DNA of 64,000 nucleotides from Megasphaera elsdenii. GTDB taxonomy: Bacteria; Bacillota; Negativicutes; Veillonellales; Megasphaeraceae. Both the position numbers and the translations under genes were made by a program. Below the pieces are notes generated by a model, which saw only the letters and a list, made by a program, of their open reading frames with translations, ran no database searches and had not been told where the DNA came from. Below, piece after piece: positions 8,733 to 17,473 of this stretch. The stretch covers positions 27,114 to 91,113 of the forward strand of contig NZ_JAJBQV010000007.1 of assembly GCF_020539865.1 (NCBI RefSeq). Reading direction: 5' to 3'. The first letter of the stretch is position 1, and every line of letters starts with the position of its first letter.

Positions 8733-8761
8733 TTGCAAAATAGGCAGACTTGAATTATAAT
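8733..8761 (+). promoter_or_regulatory. Promoter of the metK leader
   Basis: TTGCAA at 8733-8738, 17-base spacer, TATAAT at 8756-8761. Transcription would start just before the SAM riboswitch. Confidence 0.8.
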
Positions 8762-8782
8762 GGATGAGCAAAACAAATAAAG

Positions 8783-8886
8783 AACCATCAAGAGACGACG
8801 GAGGGACTGGCCCTGTGATGTCGCAGCAACCTTCAGCTATGAAAGGTGCTAATTCCAGCAGTGATATACTGGCAGATGGGGATTAG
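8783..8886 (+). ncRNA. SAM-I (S-box) riboswitch
   Basis: Conserved S-box blocks appear in order: AGAGACGACGGAGGGACTGG, CCCTGTGATGTC, GCAGCAACC and GGTGCTAATTCC. The closing helix P1 pairs CCATC (8785-8789) with GATGG (8875-8879). A terminator hairpin follows, so SAM binding should stop transcription before metK. Confidence 0.95.
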
Positions 8887-8889
8887 AAG

Positions 8890-8926
8890 CCCCTCTCATG
8901 AAGTCATGAATGAGGGGAATTTTTTT
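8890..8926 (+). terminator. Riboswitch-controlled terminator before metK
   Basis: An imperfect hairpin (CCCCTC... / ...TGAGGGG, 8890-8917) followed by seven T residues, placed between the SAM aptamer and the metK ribosome-binding site. Confidence 0.88.
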
Positions 8927-8940
8927 AAGGAGGATCACTC

Positions 8941-10131
8941 ATGGCAAAAAATCGTGAATTCTTTACATCCGAATCCGTTACCGAAGGCCATCCCGATAAA
9001 ATGGCTGACCAGATTTCGGACAGCATTTTGGATGCCATTCTCGCAAAAGATAAAAACGCTCGCGTTGCCTGCGAAACTTTGGTAACGACTGGTATGGTAC
9101 ATGTCGTCGGTGAAATTTCTACAACGTGCTACGTCGATATCCCGCACATCGTCCGCGAAACGATCCGTGATATCGGTTATACCCGTGCTAAATATGGTTT
9201 TGACTGCGACACCTGCGGCGTCCTCGTTTCCTTGGACGAACAGTCCCCGGACATCGCTATGGGCGTCGACGATGCCTTGGAAAAGAAAGAAGGCAATACG
9301 GATAAATTCGATACCATCGGCGCTGGTGACCAAGGCATGATGTTCGGCTATGCTACTAACGAAACGGACGACTACATGCCGCTGCCCATTTCTTTGGCAC
9401 ATCGCCTGGCCCGCCGCCTGGCAAAAGTCCGCAAAGACGGTACACTGCCGTATCTCCGTCCCGATGGCAAGACTCAGGTCACTGTCGAATATGAAGACGG
9501 CAAACCGGTCCGCATCGACACCATCGTCATTTCGGCACAGCACAGCCCGGAAGTCAGCCGCGAACAGATTGAAAGCGACATCCTCGAATTCGTCATCAAA
9601 CCGGAACTTCCGGAAGGCTTGTTCGACGACAAGACGAAACTCTTCATCAACCCGACTGGCCGTTTTGTCATCGGTGGTCCTCAGGGCGATTCGGGCCTTA
9701 CGGGCCGTAAGATCATCGTCGATACCTATGGCGGCATGGCTCGTCATGGCGGCGGTGCTTTCTCCGGCAAGGACCCGACAAAAGTTGACCGCTCGGCTGC
9801 CTATGCGGCTCGCTACGTCGCTAAGAACGTCGTCGCTGCCGGCTTGGCTGACAAATGCGAAATCCAGCTGGCTTATGCTATCGGCGTAGCCCGCCCGGTT
9901 TCCATCCACGTTGAAACCTTCGGTACAGGTAAAGTCCCGAACGAAAAGATTGTCGAACTCATCGAAAAGAACTTCGACCTTCGTCCGGCTGGCATCATTG
10001 CCATGCTCGACTTGCAGCGCCCGATTTACAAACAGACCGCTGCCTATGGTCACTTTGGCCGCAACGACCTCGACCTGCCTTGGGAAAAGACAGATAAAGC
10101 CGACACGCTCCGCAAAGAAGCCGGCTTATAA
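8941..10131 (+). CDS. metK: S-adenosylmethionine synthetase
   Basis: Forms SAM from methionine and ATP. The 396-residue protein shows the standard MetK blocks: [20 protein letters not shown] at the N-terminus, [12 protein letters not shown] near residue 122, [20 protein letters not shown] near 243 and [19 protein letters not shown] near 272. Full family length. An AAGGAGG site precedes the ATG. Control by the upstream SAM-I riboswitch gives direct feedback on the product. SAM made here feeds speD and every methyltransferase; the by-products are recycled by the operon at 57.6-62.1 kb. Confidence 0.98.
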   Translation: MAKNREFFTSESVTEGHPDKMADQISDSILDAILAKDKNARVACETLVTTGMVHVVGEISTTCYVDIPHIVRETIRDIGYTRAKYGFDCDTCGVLVSLDEQSPDIAMGVDDALEKKEGNTDKFDTIGAGDQGMMFGYATNETDDYMPLPISLAHRLARRLAKVRKDGTLPYLRPDGKTQVTVEYEDGKPVRIDTIVISAQHSPEVSREQIESDILEFVIKPELPEGLFDDKTKLFINPTGRFVIGGPQGDSGLTGRKIIVDTYGGMARHGGGAFSGKDPTKVDRSAAYAARYVAKNVVAAGLADKCEIQLAYAIGVARPVSIHVETFGTGKVPNEKIVELIEKNFDLRPAGIIAMLDLQRPIYKQTAAYGHFGRNDLDLPWEKTDKADTLRKEAGL

Positions 10132-10153
10132 GAGGCTCCTTGAGTATCCTTTG

Positions 10154-10273
10154 TGTTTGATGTTTGATGTTTGAAGTTATGTTCTTTCGTCAAACTAAAA
10201 AAGAGGCTGTCCCGTTAAGACAGCCTCTTTTTTCAACCCTTTGCATCATACATCAAACATCAAACATCATACA
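10154..10273. repeat. Large inverted repeat enclosing the metK terminator
   Basis: A 21-bp arm made of TGTTTGA-type iterations (10154-10174) is matched at 20 of 21 positions by its reverse complement at 10253-10273. The terminator hairpin lies between the two arms. Confidence 0.75.
10197..10233 (+). terminator. Rho-independent terminator of metK
   Basis: A perfect 15-bp inverted repeat (10197-10211 / 10219-10233), stem core GAGGCTGTC / GACAGCCTC, ending in six T residues. Confidence 0.92.
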
Positions 10274-10289
10274 TTACGGAGGTGCCTTT

Positions 10290-12647
10290 TTGTTTGCTGA
10301 CATTATCATCAATACGACGGCGAAGCGGCTGCAGCAGACCTTTTCCTATATCGTCCCCGATGGGATGGCTGTCCGCATTGGCAGCCGCGTTCTCGTGCCT
10401 TTCGGTCATCGCCGGGAAGAAGGCATCGTCGTCGCCCTTCATGAGCAGCTGGACGGACCGGCCGATTTCACGCTGAAACCCGTCGAAGGCCTGCTTTCGA
10501 CGCAGACTGGCTTCCAGGAAGAGATGATCCGCACGGCCCTCTGGATTCGCGACTATTATGTCTGTAACCTGGCTGAAGCCTTGCGCCTGTTCATGATTGA
10601 CAAGAAGGGGTTGATCCGCCAGGAACGCTTATCCGTCGGCCCAGCCGTGGCGGTAGATCCTGAAGGTCGTCAGCTCCAGGCCTATATCGCCGATAAGGGG
10701 AGCTGTGAAAAGAGCGGTCTCATCCGCCGCTTCGGTAGGGAACTCGTCGAGACAGCCTTGAGCCGCCAGGTCTTGACCAGCCGGATTTATTATAAGAACC
10801 AGATTGCTGACAAGATGGAAGACTGGCTTTCCTTCGTCCAAGACGATGAGGAACATATCCTCCATCGTCGTCGGCGCCAGCAGGAGCTGCTCCAGGCTTT
10901 GAAAGAGAAAGGCGAAGGGGCTGTTTCTTATTGGCAGGAACAGGGTTACAGCCGCGACGTTATGCGCCGCCTCTGTGCGACGGGCCTGGCCCGTTGGAGC
11001 CAGCGGCCGGCTAGAACGACGAATAGCTTGCCGACCCTTTCAGGCGATGCCCCTTTGACGCTGACGCCGGAACAACGCCAAGCAGTTAAAGTTATCGGAA
11101 GCGATAATCAAGGAAAAACCTACATCCTCCATGGCATCACTAGCAGTGGCAAGACCGAAGTCTACATGCAATTAGCCAGCCAGGTCTTGAAAGAAGGGCG
11201 GCAGGTTGTCGTCTTAGTGCCGGAAATCGCTTTAACCGGCCAAATTGTCCGCCGCTTTCTTCGCCGTTTCGGAGACGATGTCGTCGTCATGCACAGCCAA
11301 CTTTCTCAAGGTGAGAAGCGCAATAATTGGCTGCGCATGCAGAACGGGACGAGCCATATCTGCATCGGTGCCCGGTCGGCTGTCTTTACGGCGGCTCAGT
11401 CCATCGGTCTGTTCATCGTCGATGAAGCCCATGACAGCTCGTACAAGCAAGACGAAGCGCCGCGCTATCAGGCTGTTGCCGTTGCCCGCCAACGGGCTGC
11501 TTACTACGGCTGTCCTGTCGTCCTGGGTAGTGCCACGCCGGCGCTGGGCGACTACTACAAGGCCCTGCACGGGGACTATGTCCTGGTCGAACTGACCGAA
11601 CGCGTTGGTCAGCGGCCCCTGCCTTCGGTACAGGTCGTCGACATGCGCGATGAATTGGCCCGCGGAAATTACCGCGTCGTTTCCGATGCGTTATTGAGCC
11701 TCTTGGAAGAGACAATAGCAGCCCGGCAACAGGCCATTATCCTTCTCAACCGCCGTGGTTTTTCGACGTTCGTCATGTGCCGCAAGTGCGGCTACGTCGT
11801 CAAATGCGATACGTGCGATGTGGCTCTGGTCTATCACCGTCAGGCCGATCACCTGCGCTGCCATTACTGCGATGCCGAGAAACCGGTACCGACAGTATGC
11901 CCGTCGTGTGGCAGCAAGTACATTAAATTTTTTGGCAGCGGTACGGAAAAGGTGGAACAGCAGCTGCATGAACTCCTGCCGTCGGCGCGCATTGTCCGCC
12001 TCGACCAGGATACGACGAGACGCAAGCACAGCGGCGACCGCATCATCGAAGCCTTCCGCCGCCATGAATACGACATTCTTTTGGGAACACAGATGGTCGC
12101 CAAAGGCCACGATTTCCCTGGCGTCAGTGCCGTCGGTATCTTGTCAGCTGACAGCCTGCTCAATATTCCGGCTTACTGGGCTGGGGAACGGACCTTTCAG
12201 CTACTGACCCAGGCAGCCGGCCGGGCTGGCCGCGGCGATATTCCAGGCCGCGTCGTCATGCAGACTTACGCACCGGACCACTACGTCATTCAGTGCGCCG
12301 CCCGCCAAGATTACCGGGCCTTTTATGACCAGGAAATCCAGTTCCGGAAAGAATTGGGCTATCCGCCTTTTCAGGAAATGGCCAAGATTTTAGTCCAAGA
12401 TGAATCGGAAGAACAAGTCTGGCACAAGGCTCATGATGTCGCAACGGCTTTGAATCGCTGGAACCGGGACCATGGCGATGAAGTCGCCGTCATCGGTCCC
12501 TATGAAGACGTCATCAAGAAGATACGCAATAAATACCGCCTGGTCCTGTCCCTGACCGGGCAAGACCTGACAGCCATCAAAAAAGCCATGCAGCACCTCC
12601 CAGTTTGTTGGCAGACCGGCGTCCTCATCGATGTCGACCCCATGTAA
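10290..12647 (+). CDS. priA: Primosomal protein N' (replication restart helicase PriA)
   Basis: A 785-residue superfamily 2 helicase that reloads the replisome at stalled forks. Visible: the N-terminal 3'-end-binding domain (IIINTTAKRLQQTFSYIVP), Walker A GITSSGKTEVYMQL, the DEAH box (VDEAHDSSYKQ), the helicase motif LNRRGFST, and the zinc-binding insertion with four cysteine pairs (CRKCGY, CDTCDV, CHYCDA, CPSCGS). A longer in-frame version from 10164 would run through the terminator region and lacks a ribosome-binding site. The TTG at 10290 is preferred because GGAGGT lies six bases upstream and it begins exactly at the family N-terminus (FADIIIN). Confidence 0.96.
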   Translation: MFADIIINTTAKRLQQTFSYIVPDGMAVRIGSRVLVPFGHRREEGIVVALHEQLDGPADFTLKPVEGLLSTQTGFQEEMIRTALWIRDYYVCNLAEALRLFMIDKKGLIRQERLSVGPAVAVDPEGRQLQAYIADKGSCEKSGLIRRFGRELVETALSRQVLTSRIYYKNQIADKMEDWLSFVQDDEEHILHRRRRQQELLQALKEKGEGAVSYWQEQGYSRDVMRRLCATGLARWSQRPARTTNSLPTLSGDAPLTLTPEQRQAVKVIGSDNQGKTYILHGITSSGKTEVYMQLASQVLKEGRQVVVLVPEIALTGQIVRRFLRRFGDDVVVMHSQLSQGEKRNNWLRMQNGTSHICIGARSAVFTAAQSIGLFIVDEAHDSSYKQDEAPRYQAVAVARQRAAYYGCPVVLGSATPALGDYYKALHGDYVLVELTERVGQRPLPSVQVVDMRDELARGNYRVVSDALLSLLEETIAARQQAIILLNRRGFSTFVMCRKCGYVVKCDTCDVALVYHRQADHLRCHYCDAEKPVPTVCPSCGSKYIKFFGSGTEKVEQQLHELLPSARIVRLDQDTTRRKHSGDRIIEAFRRHEYDILLGTQMVAKGHDFPGVSAVGILSADSLLNIPAYWAGERTFQLLTQAAGRAGRGDIPGRVVMQTYAPDHYVIQCAARQDYRAFYDQEIQFRKELGYPPFQEMAKILVQDESEEQVWHKAHDVATALNRWNRDHGDEVAVIGPYEDVIKKIRNKYRLVLSLTGQDLTAIKKAMQHLPVCWQTGVLIDVDPM

Positions 12648-12660
12648 TTGTAGGAAAATG

Positions 12661-12686
12661 GTAGGGGCTCGCACGTGGCGAGCCCG
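12661..12686. repeat. 26-bp palindromic intergenic repeat, exact copy
   Basis: Contains an 8-bp inverted repeat GGGCTCGC / GCGAGCCC around ACGTG. Identical to 53003-53028 and to the inverse of 43841-43866. It lies just past the priA stop. Confidence 0.85.
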
Positions 12687-12755
12687 TCGGGGATATGAAC
12701 ACATTTCGCTATTAGGCAGAAACGGGCGTCCCGCCTGCTTCCGTAAAAGATATGA

Positions 12756-12784
12756 TAGCAAAAATGTCAGATTTGTTATATAAT
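12756..12784 (+). promoter_or_regulatory. Possible promoter of def-fmt
   Basis: TAGCAA at 12756-12761, 17-base spacer, TATAAT at 12779-12784, 45 bases before the def start. Confidence 0.5.
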
Positions 12785-12829
12785 AAAACAGAATAAACAT
12801 TTTTACTATTACAATGAGGTGAAAGTTAC

Positions 12830-13291
12830 ATGGCAGTACTCAATATTATTAAAGCTGGGGATCCCGTCTTGAAAGCGACGGCGAAACCCGTTACGAAAGT
12901 AAATAAACATATAAAGAAATTACTCGACGATATGGCAGAAACGATGTATGCTGCCGAAGGCGTCGGCTTAGCCGCACCACAGGTCAATGAATCGCTGCAG
13001 CTCATCGTCCTCGACGATGGCAACGGCCTCATCGAGCTCATCAATCCGGAAATATTGGAAAAGTCGGATGAAACCAATGTCGACACTGAAGGCTGCCTGA
13101 GCATCCCCGGATATTATGGCAAGGTGGAACGGGCTTCTAAAATCAAGGTTCGTTCGCTGACGCGCCACGGCAAGAACGTCATTTATGAACCGGAAGGCTT
13201 CTTGGCCCGTATTTTCCAGCATGAAATCGACCATCTCTATGGCCATCTGTTCATTGAAAAGGCGACGGATTTACAGAAAGTAGGGGACTAA
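12830..13291 (+). CDS. def: Peptide deformylase
   Basis: Removes the N-formyl group from nascent proteins. The 153-residue protein carries all three catalytic motifs: GVGLAAPQV (G-x-G-x-A-A-x-Q), EGCLSIPG (with the metal-ligand cysteine) and HEIDH (the H-E-x-x-D-H metal site). Short type, as usual in Clostridia and Negativicutes. The stop codon shares one base with the fmt start, so deformylase and formyltransferase are co-translated. Confidence 0.97.
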   Translation: MAVLNIIKAGDPVLKATAKPVTKVNKHIKKLLDDMAETMYAAEGVGLAAPQVNESLQLIVLDDGNGLIELINPEILEKSDETNVDTEGCLSIPGYYGKVERASKIKVRSLTRHGKNVIYEPEGFLARIFQHEIDHLYGHLFIEKATDLQKVGD

Positions 13292-14226
13292 TGGATAAGT
13301 TACGGATTGTATTCATGGGGACGCCGGACTTTTCCGTTCCATCCCTGGAAAGCCTGGCCCAGGCCGGCTATGATATTGCTGCCGTCTACAGCCAGCCAGA
13401 TAAACAGCGGGGACGCGGTAAGAAGGTGACGTTCTCGCCGGTCAAGGCCAAGGCCTTGGAACTGGGTATCCCCGTTTTCCAGCCCGATTCCATGCGCCGT
13501 GACGACGTCATTGAGGAGCTCCGCCGCCTTGCGCCAGATGTCATCATCGTCATCGCTTACGGCAAGATTTTGCCGAAGGCTGTCCTGGACATTCCGAAAT
13601 ACGGCTGCCTCAACGTCCACGGCTCGTTGCTGCCGAAATACCGCGGCGCCGCTCCTATCCAGTACGCCATTAAGGACGGCGAAGCCGAAAGCGGCGTGAC
13701 TATCATGCTCCTCGACGAAGGCATGGATACAGGGAAGATGCTGAAAAAAGCGGCCATTCCCTTAGATGCCAAGGAAACGACGGGGACGCTCTTCGATAAA
13801 TTGTCTATCCTCGGGGCCCAGACGCTGCTCGACGTCCTGACCGACCTGGATGGCTATGAAAGCCGCGCCGTCGCTCAGGATGAAAGCCAGGCGACGTATA
13901 CGGCTAAAATCACCAAAGAAGAAGCCTGCATCGACTGGTCCCAAGACGCCGTCGTACTGGAACGGCTCATCCGGACGTTGGATCCCCATCCGGGTGCCTA
14001 TACCCTCTGCCGCGATGGCAAGCGCCTGAAGATATGGGCGGCTGACGTTGTCGAAGGGACGCAGGCTGCGCCGGGGACCGTCTTATCGGTAACGAAGAAA
14101 CAATTTACGGTCCAGACCGGGAAAGGGGCTTTGCGCATCCGCGAAGTCCAGCCCGAAAGTCGTAAACGCATGGCTGCAGCCCAATATCTGCAAAGCGCCG
14201 ACTTGCTGACCGGTGAATTATTATAA
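13291..14226 (+). CDS. fmt: Methionyl-tRNA formyltransferase
   Basis: Formylates initiator Met-tRNA using 10-formyl-tetrahydrofolate. The 311-residue protein has RIVFMGTPDFSVPSLE at the N-terminus, the catalytic-loop block LNVHGSLLPKYRGAAPI near residue 110, and the typical C-terminal tRNA-binding domain (INWSQ-type segment CIDWSQDAVVLERLIRTLDP and GALRIREVQ). Directly coupled to def by a one-base overlap. Confidence 0.97.
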   Translation: MDKLRIVFMGTPDFSVPSLESLAQAGYDIAAVYSQPDKQRGRGKKVTFSPVKAKALELGIPVFQPDSMRRDDVIEELRRLAPDVIIVIAYGKILPKAVLDIPKYGCLNVHGSLLPKYRGAAPIQYAIKDGEAESGVTIMLLDEGMDTGKMLKKAAIPLDAKETTGTLFDKLSILGAQTLLDVLTDLDGYESRAVAQDESQATYTAKITKEEACIDWSQDAVVLERLIRTLDPHPGAYTLCRDGKRLKIWAADVVEGTQAAPGTVLSVTKKQFTVQTGKGALRIREVQPESRKRMAAAQYLQSADLLTGELL

Positions 14227-14243
14227 ATGACTCCGTGCAGAGA

Positions 14244-14284
14244 AGCGGGACAACTGCCGCCAAGAAGACGGTTGCCCTGCTTTT
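14244..14284 (+). terminator. Possible terminator between fmt and rsmB
   Basis: An imperfect hairpin (AGCGGGACAACTG at 14244-14256 and CGGTTGCCCTGCT at 14269-14281) followed by a short TTTT. Weaker than the other terminators here and may only attenuate read-through. Confidence 0.45.
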
Positions 14285-14322
14285 GTGCTGTTCACTACTG
14301 CTAAAAAAACAGGGAGGAATCC

Positions 14323-15654
14323 ATGAACGTTCGTGAAATTGCCTTTCATAGCCTGCTGACTATTTGCCGCGATGAAGGGTATAGCAATATCGTCGTCTCT
14401 AAGGCGATACAGACTCATCAATTTGCCGACAGGGACCGGCGCTTCTATACGGAGTTGGTTTACGGTACCTTGCGCTGCCTGAACTATCTGGACTGGATCA
14501 TATCCCAGATCAGTACGCGCAAATTGCAAAAACTAGATCCCATCTGCCTGGCCATCATCCGCCTGGGCTTATATCAGATTTTCGGCATGACTAAAGTGCC
14601 CGAATCGGCAGCCTGCAATGAAGCCGTCAAGATGGCGACGAAGTTCGGCAACCGAGGCATGGCCAAGTTCGTCAATGCCATGTTGCGCAACAGCATCCGC
14701 CGCCGCAACCAGTTCGTCATCCCCGACAAGAACGAGGATATCGTAGCCTACCTGTCCTTGACCTATCATCAGCAGGAATGGCTTGTCCGCCGCTGGCTCG
14801 AAGCCTATGGCCCAGACGATACGGAACGGCTCTGCCAATATTTCGATATTATCCCGCCGCTGTGCCTGCGCGTCAATACGGCCCAGACCTGCCGCGAAGA
14901 TTTGCTGGCTGATTTGGAAAAACAAGGCCTGCCAGCTCGTCCGGCTACCGTTTCGCCAGATGGCATCTACCTTGACGGCAATCCCGGTATCCATGAACTG
15001 ACGTGCCTGCGCGATGGCCGGGCTATCATTCAGGACGAACCGTCACAGCTGGTGGCTCATATCGTTGATCCCCAGCCGCACGAAGTCATCTTCGACGTCT
15101 GCGCCGCTCCCGGCGGCAAGACGACGCACTTGGCCACGTTAGGTGGCCCGTCCTGTGTCGTCTACGGTGGCGATATCCATGAGCATAAACTGCGGCTCAT
15201 CGAATATAATGCCCAGAAGCTGGGTCTCAAGAATGTGCGGACCTTGCTCCAGAACGGTTGCACGATTGGCCAGAAATACGCTGGTAAAGCCGACCGGGTC
15301 TTGGTCGATGCCCCTTGTTCGGGTCTTGGCGTCTTGCGCCATAAGATCGACCTGCGCTGGCGCAAGAATCCTAGTGACTTGCGCACTCTGCCAGCACTGC
15401 AGCGGCGCATCTTGGACAGTGCCTCTCAGTGCGTCCGCCCTGGCGGCATCCTGGTCTACAGCACCTGCACCATGAATGATGACGAAAACAGCCGCATTGT
15501 GGCTGAATTTTTGAAGAATCATCCGGAATTCCACGTGGAAAATGCGACGCAGTGGCTGCCCGTCCCCGGACACGAAGGGCCTTTCATCCAGCTCCTGCCA
15601 CAGCGCGACAGCCTGGACGGCTTTTTCATTGCCCGCATGAAAAAGGAGGGCTGA
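14323..15654 (+). CDS. rsmB: 16S rRNA (cytosine-967-C5)-methyltransferase
   Basis: A 443-residue RsmB/Sun protein. Residues 1-140 form the NusB-like RNA-binding domain (DRDRRFYTELVYGTLR-type block near 28-45). The C-terminal methyltransferase domain shows the SAM loop FDVCAAPGGKTTHLA near 252, VLVDAPCSGLGVLRHKID near 326 and the catalytic cysteine in VYSTCTMNDDEN near 382. The ATG follows GGGAGG. It is one base upstream of rlmN, so the two RNA methyltransferases are co-transcribed. Confidence 0.95.
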   Translation: MNVREIAFHSLLTICRDEGYSNIVVSKAIQTHQFADRDRRFYTELVYGTLRCLNYLDWIISQISTRKLQKLDPICLAIIRLGLYQIFGMTKVPESAACNEAVKMATKFGNRGMAKFVNAMLRNSIRRRNQFVIPDKNEDIVAYLSLTYHQQEWLVRRWLEAYGPDDTERLCQYFDIIPPLCLRVNTAQTCREDLLADLEKQGLPARPATVSPDGIYLDGNPGIHELTCLRDGRAIIQDEPSQLVAHIVDPQPHEVIFDVCAAPGGKTTHLATLGGPSCVVYGGDIHEHKLRLIEYNAQKLGLKNVRTLLQNGCTIGQKYAGKADRVLVDAPCSGLGVLRHKIDLRWRKNPSDLRTLPALQRRILDSASQCVRPGGILVYSTCTMNDDENSRIVAEFLKNHPEFHVENATQWLPVPGHEGPFIQLLPQRDSLDGFFIARMKKEG

Positions 15655-15655
15655 C

Positions 15656-16684
15656 ATGAATAATGTATTTGATATGACTAAAAAGGAACTTCAAGCGTTC
15701 CTCGTCGCCTTGGGGATGAAAAAATTCCGGGCCGACCAGATTTTTCATTATATGTATAAGCAAAATATCTTTTCCTGGAATGACATGGTCCTGTTGCCCA
15801 AGAAAGACCGGGAGCAGTTGCAGGAAGCGCTGCCAATCTATTTCCCGGAAGTCGTGTCCCGCCTGGATGCTCCTGACGGACAGACGGTGAAGCTCTTGTT
15901 GCAGCTGACTGATGGGGAAACGGTAGAAACGGTCCTCATGAAGCACGACTATGGCAATTCCATCTGTGTATCTTCCCAAGTCGGCTGTGCCGTCAACTGC
16001 GCGTTCTGTGCGTCTGCCAAGAACGGCTTCGTCCGTAACCTGTCGGCTGGCGAAATGGTCGCCCAGCTCCTGGCTTTTCGCAAATACGTCACGCCGGACC
16101 TCCATTCCATCGTCATCATGGGGACCGGTGAACCGCTCCTCAACTACGATAATGTCATCCGCTTCATGAAGCTCATCCACGAAAAGGATACGCTCTATCT
16201 GGGGTATCGAAATATGGCTTTATCGACATCGGGCATCGTTCCCAAGATGTATGCCCTGGCCAAGGAGGGGATGCCCATTACCCTGGCCGTATCCCTCCAT
16301 GCGCCAAACGATGTTTTGCGGCGCCGCATCATGCCGATTGCCGAGAAATATCCTCTCGACGAGGTCTTGAAAGCAGCCCGCCATTATTTCGAGGTCACCG
16401 GCAGGAAGGTCACCTTTGAATACATCCTCATCAAAGGCCTGACTTGTACCAACGCCTGTGCCAAAGAACTGGCCCGTCTCCTGGGCGGTCAGAACATCCT
16501 GGTCAACGCCATTCCTATCAACGACAATTACGATGTCGGTCTCTACCGTCCCGATGAAAAGACGATGAATGAATTCGTCACGTACTTGCAGCGCCACGGC
16601 GTTTCCGTTACCTTGCGGCGGGAAATGGGCAGCCAGATACAGGCCGCCTGTGGCCAGCTGCGCATAAAACGCGAAAAAATTTGA
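15656..16684 (+). CDS. rlmN: Dual-specificity 23S rRNA A2503 / tRNA A37 C2-methyltransferase
   Basis: A 342-residue radical SAM methyltransferase. The 4Fe-4S cysteines are in GCAVNCAFCAS (C-x3-C-x2-C) near residues 113-120, with MGTGEPLLNYDN near 160 as the SAM-binding GEP motif. The second methyl-carrier cysteine is expected near the C-terminus (AACGQLR). It uses one SAM for methyl transfer and one for radical chemistry. It starts one base after the rsmB stop. Confidence 0.96.
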   Translation: MNNVFDMTKKELQAFLVALGMKKFRADQIFHYMYKQNIFSWNDMVLLPKKDREQLQEALPIYFPEVVSRLDAPDGQTVKLLLQLTDGETVETVLMKHDYGNSICVSSQVGCAVNCAFCASAKNGFVRNLSAGEMVAQLLAFRKYVTPDLHSIVIMGTGEPLLNYDNVIRFMKLIHEKDTLYLGYRNMALSTSGIVPKMYALAKEGMPITLAVSLHAPNDVLRRRIMPIAEKYPLDEVLKAARHYFEVTGRKVTFEYILIKGLTCTNACAKELARLLGGQNILVNAIPINDNYDVGLYRPDEKTMNEFVTYLQRHGVSVTLRREMGSQIQAACGQLRIKREKI

Positions 16685-16709
16685 CAGGTGACGGCGAATA
16701 TGATATGAA
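16681..16709 (+). promoter_or_regulatory. Promoter of the stp-prkC-rsgA-rpe operon
   Basis: A consensus TTGACA (16681-16686), 17-base spacer, TATGAA (16704-16709). The -35 overlaps the rlmN stop codon. Confidence 0.65.
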
Positions 16710-16753
16710 TTAAAGTGTACCTATAACGAAACACCGTGAGAGGACGTGAGAAT

Positions 16754-17461
16754 TTGGGCACATACGGTGAATCCAAAATCGGCTTGGTTCGGAAAGTGAA
16801 TGAAGATTCCTTTTATATCAGCCATGAGAAAAACGTACTGGCCGTAGCCGACGGTATGGGCGGCTATGTAGGCGGTGAAATCGCCAGCAAGACGGCCGTA
16901 GAAGCAATAGCTTATTATTTCAAGAACTTTAGTTATGCAGCACCGGTACAGCTGGAGAAAGCCATTCAATATGCGAATTCCAGCATCCTCAGCAAGACCT
17001 TGATCGACCCTTCGCTCAAAGGGATGGGGACGACGGTGTCCATGGTGACCCTGGCCCGTCATATGGCCTTTTGGGGCCACGTCGGTGACAGCCGCATTTA
17101 CTTATACCGCGACGGGGAATTCAAACAGATTTCCGTCGACCATACGATCGTCCAGGTTCTGCTCGATAAGGGCAAGATAACCGAAGAAGAGGCGATGGAT
17201 CATCCCCAGCGCCATGTGCTGACCAGAGCCGTCGGCGTCGATGAGAACCTGGCCGTCGATAGCGGAGCCTTTGAAGTACAGCCGAAAGATCGCATCCTGA
17301 TTTGTTCTGACGGCCTGACATCGTTCATCCAGAAACAGGAACTCTACGATGCCATCGGCGATTACCGCCGGACAGAACGGGAAATCATCAATGATCTCTT
17401 TGCCCGCGTCTATGAAAACGGGGCGAAAGATAATATCACGGCAATTTTAACAACCATATAA
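16754..17461 (+). CDS. stp: PP2C-type serine/threonine phosphatase (Stp/PrpC)
   Basis: Reverses phosphorylation by the adjacent PASTA kinase. The 235-residue protein shows the PPM metal-binding blocks: GLVRKVNEDSF, AVADGMGGYVGGEIAS, GTTVSMVTL, GHVGDSRIYLYRDG, LTRAVG, ILICSDGLTSFI and the final DNITAI. Two starts are possible: GTG 16736 and TTG 16754. TTG 16754 is preferred because GAGAGGA lies nine bases upstream and the protein then begins at the family N-terminus (GTYGESKIGLVR). The kinase gene follows by 12 bases. Confidence 0.95.
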   Translation: MGTYGESKIGLVRKVNEDSFYISHEKNVLAVADGMGGYVGGEIASKTAVEAIAYYFKNFSYAAPVQLEKAIQYANSSILSKTLIDPSLKGMGTTVSMVTLARHMAFWGHVGDSRIYLYRDGEFKQISVDHTIVQVLLDKGKITEEEAMDHPQRHVLTRAVGVDENLAVDSGAFEVQPKDRILICSDGLTSFIQKQELYDAIGDYRRTEREIINDLFARVYENGAKDNITAILTTI

Positions 17462-17473
17462 TCGGGAACGACT

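Noticed and set aside
10164-10289. N-terminal extension of priA by 42 residues
   Set aside because: It would be translated from the terminator and inverted repeat region, lacks a ribosome-binding site and has no counterpart in PriA proteins.
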